Shown piece after piece: positions 44,872 to 58,500 of a stretch of DNA of 64,000 nt. Below the pieces are notes generated by a model, which saw nothing but the letters and a program-made list of their open reading frames with translations, did not search any database and was not told where the DNA came from. The translations under genes and the position numbers were made by a program. How positions within the stretch are numbered: position 1 is the stretch's first letter; each line of letters opens with the position of its first letter. The stretch lies in the NCBI RefSeq assembly GCF_963675165.1, contig NC_087389.1, positions 6,062,621 to 6,126,620 of the forward strand, given 5' to 3'. This DNA is from Halichondria panicea. Its lineage: Eukaryota > Porifera > Demospongiae > Suberitida > Halichondriidae.

Positions 44872-46541
44872 CCTTCCAACAACTCCACCCCAGAGCTGAT
44901 CTCCTCAGTGTTGATAAAGTTGAGGACCATTTCCTGTCCAACAGAACAGTAGCTCTTTGAGAGGACAGGCATGTCTTCATTCCAGATCTGTACGATTTCT
45001 TGATCGAACCCTCTTATCCTCACACTCACACCACACACACAGTCACCACCGCCCACACACTCTGAGAACTGCTCACCCACAGCAGCCAACAACAGCTCCT
45101 GCCATACCTTGGTCTGAGGGGGCGGGGGATTATGACATGATTATGATTGTGATTTCAAATGTAAACATTTTTCAGTGCTTGTATCTAAGCACACCATTGG
45201 AAAGTAATTCTGAGCTATCAGGGTTTCATACAGAGGGAGGGGGGGGGGCTGGGATCGCCCCCAGCCAAAACCCCCCCTAGAACTTTGACTGATGTAATAG
45301 CAAAATGTAAAATATCATGATTTGAAACACACGAAAAGCCCAAATTGCACCTCAGACGTAAAATCATTTTGTAAAATTTTACGATGATCATTTCGTAAAA
45401 AAAGGAACAACATCAACGTTTCCCCCTCCCAGCTAACAATCCTGTATGAAACCCAGGGTCTATTGAATGCAGCAAATTGGACAATATGAACACAAATTAC
45501 GGTCTCTCAAAGATAGCTACCAAAACGACTGAAATTTGGAAAACAGTGTAAAGGCTATCATAACATAGCCGTTGCTTATCACAGAACTTGTATACTATAA
45601 TCATGGCGCCTCACTGTGTGCATCTTTCTGACTTTGAATGACCACAATCCACCATGAGCATTATCAGAGTCCTCCCAAATAGGTCTCCTATTCTCATTCC
45701 TCATAAGATGGTAGCTCTCTCTCTCGCCCAACTGCTCTATGGGACGAATATTGTTGACCACACCCCAAAATGCCTGTTGGTGGGTAGGGGGCGATGTATT
45801 GATATTATAATGAACGTGATGGACATCACCTTGATGGTCTTGACTGTACACAAAGGTTTTAGATTCTCAAAGAAATCTTTGGCAGTTGCTCCTCTTCGTG
45901 TACTGTATGAATAATGAGAACATTCACAATATAATTATAATAACACGCACACACCATATTATAGTACAGGGGCACAGCACAAAATACACTATAGAGTACA
46001 ACACTAGTAGTAGATACAGCATGGGACAGAGGGCCAGTTGCCTGTATGACTATTGCATAAAACACAAGGATTCTCATGCTACATCTGTTTTATATCATGA
46101 TGACCCCGTACCAAATCATGCCTCGAGGCTATGCGTAATATAACAGGGAAGGGAGTGTATGACTTGACTACACCTTGTTACCTGGACACAGCACAACGAT
46201 ACTTTACAAGGAGGGGGACAGCACAAACACAGAACTGGCATAAAACTAGCTACACACACACAATGGCCACCACCAGATATATAACTACACCATTTTGTCC
46301 CCTTCTCAACTATCCAGTTTCTACACACACACACACACGTACGTACACACACTCACGCGTCATGCCAAAACGTCCACGGTGAGTTAAGGAGATAATTATC
46401 AGGGTCCTCCCCACTAGGCTCATTCACAGCCACGGCATCTTCCCTTGCCTTCCTTGATAGCCTGGGAGAGCTGGTCCGCATCTCTTCACCACCTCGCCCT
46501 GTTCTTAGAGTACTGTCTTCTGCCACTGTACCGTCAGCCAT
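44872..46541 (-). CDS. EIF4E3: eIF4E3-like cap-binding protein
   Basis: Exons 46,357-46,541 (MADGTVAED... DNYLLNSPWTFWHDA), 45,830-45,902 (RGATAKDFFENLKPLCTVKT), 45,615-45,773 (AFWGVVNNIRP, SYHLMRNENRRPIWED, GGLWSFKVRK) and 44,872-45,113 (TKVWQELLLAAVGEQF, VCGVSVRIRG, IVQIWNED). All phases join. The WTFW, FWGVVNNI, PxWED, GGxW and WxELLLAxxGEQF motifs in this order are those of the eIF4E fold, closest to eIF4E3, which binds the mRNA 5' cap. The 45,774-45,829 intron is only 56 nt. The start is the first ATG in a 5' exon and looks sound. The 44,872 exon ends at a GTGCGT donor, so at least one C-terminal exon is missing from this model; 43,752-43,836 is a weak candidate. Confidence 0.8.
45219..45459. 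mobile_element. 240-bp MITE in an eIF4E3 intron
   Basis: CAGGGTTTCATACAGAGGG at the left and CCTGTATGAAACCC at the right, with G-rich/C-rich sub-terminal runs. CTAT may be duplicated at the ends. Related to 47,664-47,836. Confidence 0.65.
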
Positions 46542-46902
46542 CTTGTAGGGAATCTAAACAAGTGGGAGAAACTAGGAAAAACACAGATGTACATGTAGTT
46601 TATTTTAGTGACGACCTTTTTCTAGCTTAACAAACAGTTTGTTCCTTGGACGACCTTTATCATTATTCTTGCACACTGGGCCATATGCATTTTATAATGA
46701 ATTCACACAAAAAGCACAAATCAAGGAACTAAGACAGTACAATAATTATTATAAGAGAGTTAGGTTCTATTGCACATCACAGGTTTTCCTCTGCACAGGT
46801 TTTCTGTGTGTGTGCAGATATAAGTAATTATCATGAATAAGCATGATGACAGGTGCAGGTGTTCTGTGTCTGCATGTGTGCATGATCAACATAATGGCAG
46901 AC

Positions 46903-49900
46903 TTACTTAGCTGCTGCTGACTGACAAACTTCAAATGCCAATGCTTCCTTTCCCTTTCTCAACAGCATCTCCACCAGAGCTCTGTAAGTAGCGGCCCCTG
47001 GATTATGCTGTCTCCACAGTCTCAAGGCCTTGTCCATCGCTATTTGTGTGCCATTAGCAAGCTGAGCAATTCTGACATCACTTTGCTCTGCAGGACTCAG
47101 TCCCAGTTGTACAGCGTAGGTGTCCACAGTGTCAAAGTGATCTGCCAGGTCCAACATGTCTCTCTTTTCAATTTCAGTGTCAAGTTGAGAGTCGGTCACT
47201 TTTGTATGCTCCTTCAATTCCTCAATGGTCACAGTCCTCGGTCCACCAGCTCCTGGGAGAAGGAAAGGGGTGTGGTTAATGGGGTGGAACCTTTGAGAGT
47301 AAACGGACATTATTAACAGGGCTTCATAGAGGGGGGAGCACGCTCGCCCCCCTGGCAATTGTGATTTTTGTATTGAAAATAATAGGACATAACACACAGT
47401 GTTACGGCCTGTGACACACCAACCAAACAAAGAGCTCTGCCTTAATATTCATAACAAGAATAGAGTTCTTTACGATAATTAAGCTGCTATTCTTCTACTC
47501 TGTGTGTTCCATACGTTCACAATTTCTTCTTCTAAGTCACTATCTGTAATTTGTAAGTACATGCAGAGGGAGATTCAAGTTGAAAAAGGCTTGTGTCGCT
47601 CAGGCTATGGCTTTGTCTAGCACTATAATTATGCAAATGAAATTTCTGCATTTTTCCACAATCAGGGTGTCATACAGGATTTTGAAGTAGAGGGGGGAAA
47701 TGAGAAAAGTAATCAGAAAGTGTTGCTAGAAAAAGGTCAACTGTTATTTCAATACCCAGCTATGGACACTCAGTCATAATTGAAAGGGGGAGCTAGGGGA
47801 GGGATATCCCCCCTTTCCCCCCTGTATGACACCCTGACAATAATAGCGATATACGACAGTCTAACACAAACATTTCCTGGGGGGGGGGGGGGGGGCACGG
47901 GTAATCACCTCGCCCTCCATTTTTCTGAAATGTTAATTTTGCCTGCCCCTGTCACGTATGAAGGCCTGACATACTCTCTCTAAAAGCAAACCCATATAGC
48001 AGAACACTACAAATTCACTGAACAAAAGCTCAGCACAGTATATTTATGTAATCCACACATACCTGAGGGAATGGTGTGTGGATATGAAGTGAGGACATCT
48101 TGTGAGGTCTTTCCTTCAGTGACATCAGCAGCTGTGTCTAATATTGAGATACAGTATTTTACAACAACTACTGGCGTGTATATACCGATAATCTGTTACC
48201 AACGGCACTTCCTTACTGGTATATAGCTGTTGATCACTCATCACCGTCTTCTTAATACACACATGTTCCATTGCAGGAGACAATTTGTCTGAGGAAGGAA
48301 TATTTATAATACAAAAGTGATTACAAAACAAAGCTTACCAGAAGTAATGTGCTGATCATGATCATGTACTTATGAGTAAAAAATATTAATAAGTGTATGT
48401 ATGGCCATACAAAGTCATTTGTAGTTTCTCAGGCCTTCGCGCTTGGAAATTTGCAGCTTTACAAAAAAGAAATATCACGTGACCTCAAATTAAAGGCACT
48501 AAAAGAAAAGAAAATGATGGTTTTTGGTCATGAATAATTATAATTATGACTAAAATTAATTAGTAGAAATTATGCACTTCCGCTTATTAAGGAAGTTAGG
48601 GGTGTGTTTCAATTAAAAATCTATGAATATCATTATCATTAAATATTTATCAAATGTCTCAATCCGCTTGTTATTTTAGGAATTATAGCCTGAGAAACAC
48701 CAAATTGACTTTGCATGGCCTATACTGAATTTTGAAGTGTTAATTGATAGAAGAAAAGTCCAATGCATGTGTCTCACCGTCCAGCACCTAGTTACTACTG
48801 ATACGTGGTGAAGTGAACAAAATACACAAACACTGAAAATATAGTTACCTGTGATGCTATCAGCCAAATTGATGAGATCCACAGTGGGCCTTTTGAGACC
48901 ATCTGATAGGAGACTCCATGTTACATGTTGTGTACTCAGGAGCTTGGCCAACATTTCACGCAAGCACGATACATTATTTCCACGATGCTCGCTATCAATG
49001 TTGGTGAGAACAAAATGACTGAGACCTAAAGCCAATCCCAGATTGAACCAGTGAGGGCTGGCACTTTTAAGTTTCTCGTAAACATGTTGTAGATCGGTCA
49101 TTGTCAAAGCCTGTACAAAAACAACAATTAACAGGGTTTCATTTGGTGAGGGTTGCCCCCTCGGAAATACCTTCTAGAAGAAACTCAATGGGAATACAAT
49201 TGAGGGGTTCTGGTGAACAATATTCTTAACAGGGCAGATATAGTAATGAATTCCTGGGGTCACGAACCCTCTAGATATATACATGTCATCAACACCCTAA
49301 TATCATGCACGTGCACCATTTGCTCCCCTTGCCAAAATGTCAGGAGGATAAGTAGATACAAGATTTAGAGTACTGCCTACCTTGTGCACGTTCAGCAGGT
49401 GAGGAAATTTCTCCGCGATAAGAATGATGTCACTCTCAGGGATTTCTTGATTGAGTTGTTGGTCTCTCACTCCAGTCTTCTTACACACATCTTCCATTAC
49501 TGTAACAGAGGACAATTCACCTGAACATAACAAAGAAAAACATGTAAAAATATTAGGTCAAAAAGTAATTATTCGCGACATATATAATACTATATATTAT
49601 AAGCGACATAACAGCAACCAATGGAGATTTTTTAGGACACTGTTAAGTCTGAGTTGGCGCTTACAATTACAGTGCAGCATACATGCAGCTTATAGAGAGT
49701 AGATTACCACAACTGTGTGAGTGGCTGTACTTAAATTAATGTTGATAATTATCTTTTGATTGAAACCTTTCTAAGAAATGGTGCTGATACCATTGTGTAG
49801 GTGAATGACCAAGCTACAAAAATGTTTCTATGGAAACATGAGGTGGTGGGTTTGGGGGATTAATAAGCAAATTGTTATAGTGGGTAATCGGTTAAAAGAC

Positions 49901-52900
49901 TAACCTTAAACAGCTAAGGTCTCAGACTTCATAAGTTAAATGGTTTAGGTATCCTTTATGGGTCTACAAATGTCCACAGTGTATATAATTCATGATTTAC
50001 TAGTTTTTAGGTATACTTTTGGTTAGAGTAATAACTTCTGAAAAATGAATAGCTTACAGCTTTCAAATTTCTGTAGTAAGTTCACAGATAAAGGGGCTAC
50101 ATACCGGAGTATTGCTGCTGATGACTCTTTCTCTCAGTCTTCATAAGAGTATCTCCCGTAGCAGACGATGGTTTTCCTAATTGAAGGGAAACATAATTAT
50201 AATAATTGTTACAGTAATGAAAGCACCGCGGGTGCTGATACCTCGGTGGAGGTGCCAACGCTACAAAACATAAAGCTGCTAATAGCATTAATGAATTTGC
50301 TGCATGCAGGCAGAATCCAGAGCAGAGTCCAAAATCACAGGGAAACTCAAAGAGTGCATGGGTAATCATCGACCACGATTGTTCAAGTATAAGATTAATG
50401 GCAGCATCAGCAGAGCCTTGCAGCTCTCTGCTCACTCTTGCAGCTACCAATAGCTAGCGTTCTAGTGCAGAGCTAACTACTAAGTAGAGTAGCAACACTC
50501 CATGGACAAGATTGGCTACATGCTCTTCTGAAAAGGCTGCAATCGTATTCCAAGTAGGCATAACTCGAGAACGAAGCAGTATTTTGCAAATCCATGAATT
50601 TAAATTCAAGAGAGCATGACTAGAAGCCTATAGAAACTGTTACTTGCACTGGATCGATCCTTGAGCAGCTGTAGCAGTCTACACACACACACGTACACAC
50701 ACACAAACACACTACCGTACGTATATACCTCGCTTGCGCATAATGACCAAGTAAATAACTTATCCACTATATATGGAACCCCAACAGACATTCCTTACTG
50801 GTATATTGATCACTCATTCTACACACAGGTTCCATTACAGGGGACGATGGACCTGAGGGGGATAATACAAAGGTCAATTACAAAAATATGATACGCAAAT
50901 AATTTGTTACTATTGTAGTACATATAATTTTCCTATAATAAAAGCTGCAAATATTTACGTATAGTGCTACATAACTACCGGAGTATTGCAGCTGATGTCT
51001 CTTTCTGTCAGTGTTCACATCTGAGGAGGCTTCACCTATAACCAAGGAAAACAAAATATTGCTGAACACTGCACTTACCAGAACTTTCGATAAACTTTAA
51101 TTATAGTTGCAATTTACATGAAGGCAAGAACAGTATGACTATTCAGTATCGTAATCTAATAAGTGTTAGTAAAGCAATGTATGTCATGTACTTACCAGAT
51201 TGTTGCTGCTGATCACTCAATGTCATCTTTGTACACATGTCTCCCGTAACAGAGGCTGATGCACCTAATTGAGGGGGAAAACAAAAAGGTAACTTTCAAT
51301 TTTAAAAAAACGACTGTACTCACCAGAACCTTCGCTATTGTCCAGCCAGATTCTATGTTCATCACTGAGATCTCCCCACACACGTGTCTGAAGGGAGCAC
51401 TTCCAAAACTTACAGCCACTCCGTTCGATCACATCAGCAAGGTGCAATTTGCCAGTGCTCTTCTTGCATGGGCAAAAGATGGCTGTCTTGGGTGTGTCGT
51501 TGTTGTAATGCAACACTGCACACGACAATTTAATGCTGTGCAAAATTTCGTTTCGAATCATAGGGCATACTTCATTGCGAAGAGAAACAGGGACGTCGAT
51601 ATACACTTCCATATATGAGAAGGAGTCGATCAGAGTCACGGTACACGGGAGATCGGAGATTTCATACTGGATACAATTTTTAGCAAAAATGCTTGTTTCG
51701 CCTGAAGGGAGCAAAACTTTCCAGCCCACCCTCTTGATCACGTCCACAACTAGACAGCAAAAGACTCCAGAGCGAATACACCCACTACGAAAGTAGATAG
51801 CGAGGGGCGCTATTGTGAAGGAGGAACGGATTTTATCTAGCTCAGCAGGTGGGATGGATTTGAGTAGAGATGGCATGAAGAACTCGGCTTGGTGGAGAGT
51901 GGACTCCACTAGTGGAATGGGAGCAATCACGAGAAGCTCTTTCATGATCAACAGCATATCTTCTGGAGAAAAGATGCCTTTAACGTAATGCTTCTCAAAG
52001 AATCGTAGGAACTTTAAATTGATTATGCCTTCGTCTCGAAATCTCTTCCATTCGGCCTCGATCCCTCTTGTACTTAGAGTAGAGCGTGATTTGACTTCAG
52101 CATTCCTCAGGGAGATGGCGTGCTGTGAGAGCTCGGTGATCTTGTCTAGTGGAATCTGGGCATCCACAAACACTGTGTTGGGGAGAATGGAGGGATAGTA
52201 GTGCGCTATACACACGTTGTCAAAGAAGACCAGAGCAGCTTCAAGATCTTGGAGCACGTAATGAAATCGAGTGGCTAATCGGAGACATTCTTGCTTGCTC
52301 AGTACACCTCGCTCGAGAGTGGCAGATAAACTCTGGAGAAGTGAATCCAAGAAGGACCACCAGATAGGCATTTTGACTTGTAGCGGAATAGAACGCTCAA
52401 TAGCTATTCTAATCCTATTGGCAGTGGCCAGTGAATCTTCATCTCGGCTGATCGTGTTGAGATCAAAAATCAGATTGTTCAATGCAAGATTGTTGTACAC
52501 CAATAGCTTCTTGCTATCGGGTGGCAGCATGTCGAGAACCTCTTGATTCCTCTTGATAAGAGTATCCAAGCTCTTGAGCTGATCTAAGAACGTGCCAACA
52601 AAGATCATCTTCGGCTTCTTGTCTTGTGAGGTATGGGACTCAATGGATCGAATGAGACTCTGAAGTGTCTCCCTGAGGGTCATGTGAGATGCATGAGGAC
52701 TACCAACAAGCTTCCCATCCTTGTAGTACTCGTCAGTAGGGAAACTGGAGAGTTCGTCAATCAAACGCAGGACTATCAACGCCACTGAAATGTGCTTGAT
52801 GAAGAGAGGGCTGATGTCGTGGAATTGGGGTTGTCCGCCGCAGTCGGTAACGTACACCCAGTTGGAATCAAACAGTTCTCCTTCTTGCTGGTCACTGCTC

Positions 52901-53435
52901 GACAGTTGGTCAGTTCCCTGTGTGGCTGGCTTCAGCTCTTCTGCCACACCACTCACTACACTCGCTATCACTTTATTGATAGCTCTGTCCAACCTTCTTG
53001 CAGAGCCAGAAAGTGCGACGGAATCGTTGCTCGATGGAGTCGATTTGAAACCAGAAATTGGCTCATCAGAAACAGAAATTAGCTCGGTTGTGGTCATCTT
53101 CTTCAAGCTCTCGGCAACCCTTAATGCCGAGGATGGATCGGTGCTTTCTTTTGGTAGTTTGGCGATGATTTGAGCTAGTAGCTTACGCAGCTTTGGCTGA
53201 GACATCTCTTCCCAGCCTCTTCCAGTTGACCTGAATTTTTCATTAGACACGGGTCGAATGCGTACTGGCTTTTCCATACAAGGAGTGCTGTCTCGCTGTA
53301 GTGGAGGGGGCTTGTCAGTTAGCAGGTGCTTGAGGTTGGTCTTCCCTGTTCCCGCCGGTCCAAACACGAGCATGTTGACAATGTTGACCAAGACGTGTCC
53401 GTGCTTCATCCCCTCATCAAACAACCGCTTTGATT
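46903..53435 (-). CDS. Roc-COR-type GTPase with C-terminal DEATH domains (block X2)
   Basis: Paralogue of 8,850-13,899 with the same 2,112-nt main exon (51,324-53,435) and few changes. It keeps P-loop GPAGTGKTN, switch-II DCGGQ and VGTFLDQ. Linker exons: 51,196-51,264, 50,979-51,035, 50,799-50,852, 50,105-50,176, 49,381-49,520, 48,217-48,288 and 48,063-48,137. DEATH-domain exons: 48,849-49,110 (LGLSHFVLTNI) and 46,903-47,252 (YRALVEMLLRKGKE, stop). The last linker plus DEATH pair matches the tail of the NACHT-LRR gene, not that of X1, so the two GTPase genes have different 3' ends. The 69-, 57-, 54- and 72-nt linkers (51,264 down to 50,105) are phase 1-1 cassettes. The 72-nt exon ending at 48,288 has donor CCA|GTAAGG. 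Cytosolic signalling role inferred. Confidence 0.7.
47310..47365. mobile_element. Degenerate half of the CAGGG...CATACAG MITE
   Basis: CAGGGCTTCATAGAGGGGGG without a clear right end. Confidence 0.4.
47664..47836. mobile_element. 173-bp MITE
   Basis: Perfect 16-bp termini CAGGGTGTCATACAGG and CCTGTATGACACCCTG, flanked by ACAAT on both sides (47,659-47,663 and 47,837-47,841). It lies in an intron of the X2 GTPase gene. Confidence 0.85.
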
Positions 53436-53493
53436 CTAAACAGGATGTGTGAACGTAACTAACTATATGCAATACTTCACAGCTAGGTGACAA

Positions 53494-55560
53494 GATGAAC
53501 TACCGTAGAAACTGGATTATTAGCGCATGCGCTCATGCATGAGGTCAATAGCAGAGCTCTATATGCTTATATTCGTGAATGCGCATATAATGCAGTCATA
53601 TTCTAGCCCCACCCAGTAACCGGATGTCTCTGTGACGAGTGATGTTTCTAGGCAAGCTAACTCAATCTATATCATAATTATATGTTACAGTTCATTTTAC
53701 AGTTCATTTTAAATTCATATCGTTTATAAAAATATTCATATTGACCAAGAACTTGAAACAAAAGGACGTCTCACATTCTCTCAGCATGATCAGACATGGT
53801 AACAGCATGCCCAGAGAGTCCTTCCAGATGGATATCACCAGCTATAATTATAGCTACCATGCACTGTACAAGCTAGCTCATAGGAATTAATTCAAAATGT
53901 TCACCAAATAATAATTATTATTATCTTTCGCATGCCATGTAAACGTAGCGGGTAATTTTCATAAGGTAAAAATTAGTTCAACTCGAACAGGTGATGTTTG
54001 TCAGTCAAAATGTTCATTGCCTGCACTGCATTGCATGCGTTCCAGTAAACCACGCCTAGGTCAGCTTGCCCACGAAAATAATAACGAATATCTTACCCCA
54101 CAAAAATTATCCGCTATACGGTAGTCTGTCAATTGGCTTGGCATAATCAACCCTACAGGTTAGGTAGTCCATTGGTTTGGATATAATTATAGCCTCAACA
54201 AAACAAGTTATTAGTGTTTCAGATTTTGATGTTAAAGTCTCCCACACGCCTCAGGGTTAATTGTATTGACATTCAACCAAGACAGTGTGAAAACACAATA
54301 CAATACTATGTACATGTATGTGCGCATATTGAGGTACGTATTACTAATTAAACGCCCGGGCGTTTATCTCCTAGCAACATCTGCATGTAGAGGGGGCGTT
54401 AATTTAAACGAGATGGGCGCTTATTCGAAACGGACATTTATTACTTCAAACTCTTGCCCATCAGCAGTTATTATGCTATTCTGGTTGCTCTATCTTAAGT
54501 CGTAGGGAGTGGTGTTTCTCTCTCTTTGCCATCATAAATAGTATCTATTATTCTATGCTGCCATGCTTGCAACTGGTTCCACGTGCTACTTCAGCTCCAC
54601 CCACAGTGCCACGCCCCATACACAGGTGCTTATTTAAGAGAGGAGAGCTTTTACCATATATGGGCGTTTAAAGAAGATGGGCAAGTAAATGTGGTACATG
54701 TACCACAGTGTGTGGAATATATGGTGGGTATTAATTTCTGCGAATGAGAGTAAAATCACAAAAACGTGTACTCGTAAATAATTGGAAAAATCCGTTAAAA
54801 CGACTTGCGAGTAATTAGAAATGATATGACTTGCGCAGAATTCAATAGCTAAACACTCCATCTGTGAAAATATGCCACCTTAAGGTAATTAAAGAGAGGT
54901 ATTACAAACATTGTACAATAGATTTTGTACGTACAGTCTACTAATAACTATAGTCACGGTAGAGGCCAAATTAACGTTTCTGTTCTGTTTGCATATAATT
55001 ATAGTCTCTGTGTTTGTTTTAATTCTGTTGCACAAGCCAGTGGGAAATGCGGTAGGAAGGTACTGAGAGCAAGCGGTAAAAAATTGGAAAGTCCAAACAC
55101 AGGAAGCCACACCCACTTTCCTGCGCATGACAAGTGTGGTCACTATACGTACAAAAGCTCAATCTGAATACCTAGTGCTGCTCACTGCTTATGAATAGCT
55201 CCACTTTAGCTTATACTATAAGGCCTAGAGGGGTGCTGATCTCATAGCTGGATAAGCAAAACAATTGTTTTTGTGCATGTGCAATCAAGCTTGCAATATC
55301 AAACCACTAATCATATTCATAGTAATCAAGGCTGATAATGTAAACACAGTAATCACTAAACCATGCACAGGTGGTACGTGTATTGGCCCTCGTGTGCAAT
55401 CTAATCAGCAAGGGAAACTAAAAACGCCAAGTCAGTTCAAATTCCTCAGTCACCAAAATTAATATTCCAGTTATATGGTACTATATGCGAACGAAACAGA
55501 AACTTTAATTTGGCAAGTTGCTACAGGTACGAGTGATTGCAACTATGAGCATCAACACTC
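53494..55560. other. Intergenic part of X2
   Basis: Counterpart of 13,960-16,400. Contains a CCGTATAGC-family MITE (53,942-54,123) and a unique repeat-like insert at about 54,337-54,680. No gene seen. Confidence 0.5.
54337..54680. mobile_element. Possible MITE insert unique to X2
   Basis: Bounded by TTAAACGCCCGGGCGTTTA at the left and ATATGGGCGTTTAAAGAAG at the right. Absent from X1. Confidence 0.45.
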
Positions 55561-55591
55561 ACTGTACTATAAAGTTCCTTGCTCCCCTCAC

Positions 55592-58500
55592 CTTCCTTTC
55601 TCTGCCTCTCCTCTGGCCTTCCTCGTATCTCAGCAATCCTATTCTCACTGTAATGTATGAACCTCTCACACTCTTGTATCTCTAAGACACACTTCTTGAT
55701 CTTCCCCTCCACCTCCTCCAGCTCTCCCTGCAGTTGTCTCCGGTCTTGGTCAGTGATGTCATCAGACAGTCTCTGTTGGAGGGCAGCTCTTCTCTGGGGG
55801 GAGTAAAGAATATATATACGACTGAATGAACATTCCACCAAATAGAACATGCAGCTGATACAAATCACTACTGCACGTTATAAGGTTAACAAATTGCGTA
55901 CAATCCACATAACAAAATATAAAGGTCAGCAACCACTAACCTATTCAATCAGTAAAAGTGGACTTATAAAACATACACAAAGGTAGACAAAAAGCAACCA
56001 TTCATCATACAATGGACAGTACATGTACACACATTGTCGTTCTGCTAGACTACGTGTACCACTCTTACCACGAGAGTAGTAAGTGCAACTGTCAACACTC
56101 ACCGTCTCGTAACTCTTCAGTTCACTCTCCTCCTTAGCCTTCCACTGGACAAGGTGAACAAGACAAGAGTGATTAGACTGTGTGTTTGTGGTCACACATT
56201 ATGAGTTGTCTATAGGTGTAGCTACGAGGGTCAGGTAAGGATATGAGACTATACAAACTGAATGCACATGAAGTGTACGGTATGTTGCCAACATTGTTTG
56301 ACTCACGTTCTATTGTTCCAGATATTCAGTAACCATGGAAATGTATGGAGAGAAAAGAATATAATCACAAACCTGTACACTATGATGTCAATAATTTATA
56401 TTACACGGCATGTTCTCATACGTACAACTCAAACATTACTGACACAAGTACAGTCACAAGTCAGTGCAGTGTCCCGCTCACCTTCTGTTTAGTCCAATGA
56501 GACACCAGCATAAGACACACATGGAAACAGAGAGAGGGGGATGATGGTAGGAGCAGTGAGTGCATTCATACATGTCTGTATACTGTAACTTACCCTCTGT
56601 TGTTCCAGTAATCATTAGCAGTAGTCACATTAACAAGTAGTAGGACACGGATATGTAGAGAAATGAACATGTTCAAATACACGAATGCATTCACACATGT
56701 ATACATCAATTATTGCAAGTACACGTCTGTACAGCATGAAACTATCAAGAGCAGTACCAATCCTAAATAAAGCCACACAATATCTGCCTTCATGCAGTAG
56801 TACATGTACACAAGTCAGTCTAGTTTGCCATTAAATATACAATGCTCAGCTAGCGCACACTGACAATAATAAACTCACGCCCTGTTGTTGAGTAACAGTC
56901 CACAGAGGGTACATGTGAGGAGAGAGGGATATGAACACACTGGTAGTAACTCAGTACACACTGGCTAGTACACACACAGGTACTTAGTACTAGCAATGGC
57001 AGATAATGGAAGGGTCAGTGGGTGGGTCAGTGGAAGGGACGGTAAATGGTACAACAAGCATCTTACATGTACAACTTTGATACGTATGATTTTGTTTGTC
57101 GTACAATACAAGACACGCACTCCATGAGACACACACACAATCACAACATACCTCAATGCGACCCTGAGACACATCAAATGGTACATGTGAGGGAGAGATT
57201 TAATCTTAACACACATACAAGACATCAGATCAGTTGAACGCTGGTGTGTATGGGACTGACTACACATAGCAACAAGTGGAATACATCTAGACCTGGCACA
57301 TTAAAGCTCTTGGGAACAATCTTGAGAAACCAAGAACTTAATTAGTTGGGGAATTTACATGTACACAATGTACACGATGCATGTACATGTGTGGTGTTTC
57401 TAAATTGTGCGTAAAAATAATGGGACTACAAATAGTACAAGGTTACTGTTCGGAAATTTACGTACATGCAGATTTAGGAAAGTTAGTCAGTACAAACATT
57501 TTGGGCAAGTTTGGAGCATGTGTAATGTGCCCTGGCCTACACCTGGGGTAACCACAAACTGGGAAGCTGATATCGTCCTCGTAGCCGTGGTCTACCCTAT
57601 ACGAGGGAGAGGGTCAGCTCTAGAGGACAAGGGACACACTAGTCACGCTAGGTAACCAGTACATCCGTACACATTGCAGCTGAACCATTTTAGTGTGTGG
57701 ACATTGAGTACCCATAAGAAGCTCACCTCCTACAGTAGTCCAAATCAGTGTGAGGTCCAACATAGGAATGAGTGTGTGCATGGGAAGAGACAAACACGAT
57801 AATGTACCAACTTAGATGCATATTCTATAAACCAACAAAAGTATTAAAAGCACAACCTAATAAGTTTTGTGGGCCTCGGCTAATGTAACCATTAAAATAA
57901 GTGTACACGTGAAAACACAACTTACATACTGTTGATCCAGAGAGGGAGAGTCAACAGGGCAAACACGTGGGAAGATAGTAAATGAATGATTACGAGGTTG
58001 AATGTGATCATGCTAAATATTTCCCTATATAACACTATGGCACTGTACACACACAAGAGTAATAATGGGGAAGTAGAAACATCACAGAATATGCAACAGA
58101 CACTAAATACTCTGACAACACACACCAACTTACACCCTGTTGTTTCAGAGGGTCAGTCAAAGGTGAGGTGGAGATGCATGAAATGGAAGGAAGAGAACAT
58201 TAGTGCAGTGATACAGTACACTGGTGATGCATGACACAGGGGAGGGGAAACAATTGTGGACAGCCAAACATGCAGACTGAAACACTTGATTAACCATGCA
58301 TACTTTCAGGTACTACTATACGAGTAGATCTACTGGTCTCAATTAAGGAATAGTATCACATTCAGTTATCCGTATGTGCTCTTCTTTACACTGTCTACCT
58401 CCTAACAACAAGTGCTCAGAGCACAAGCATTTCAGCTTGGTAGAATGTGATTGCACACAACGTACCTCAATGAATTCCTGTTGTCCATCCAGAGAGAGTG

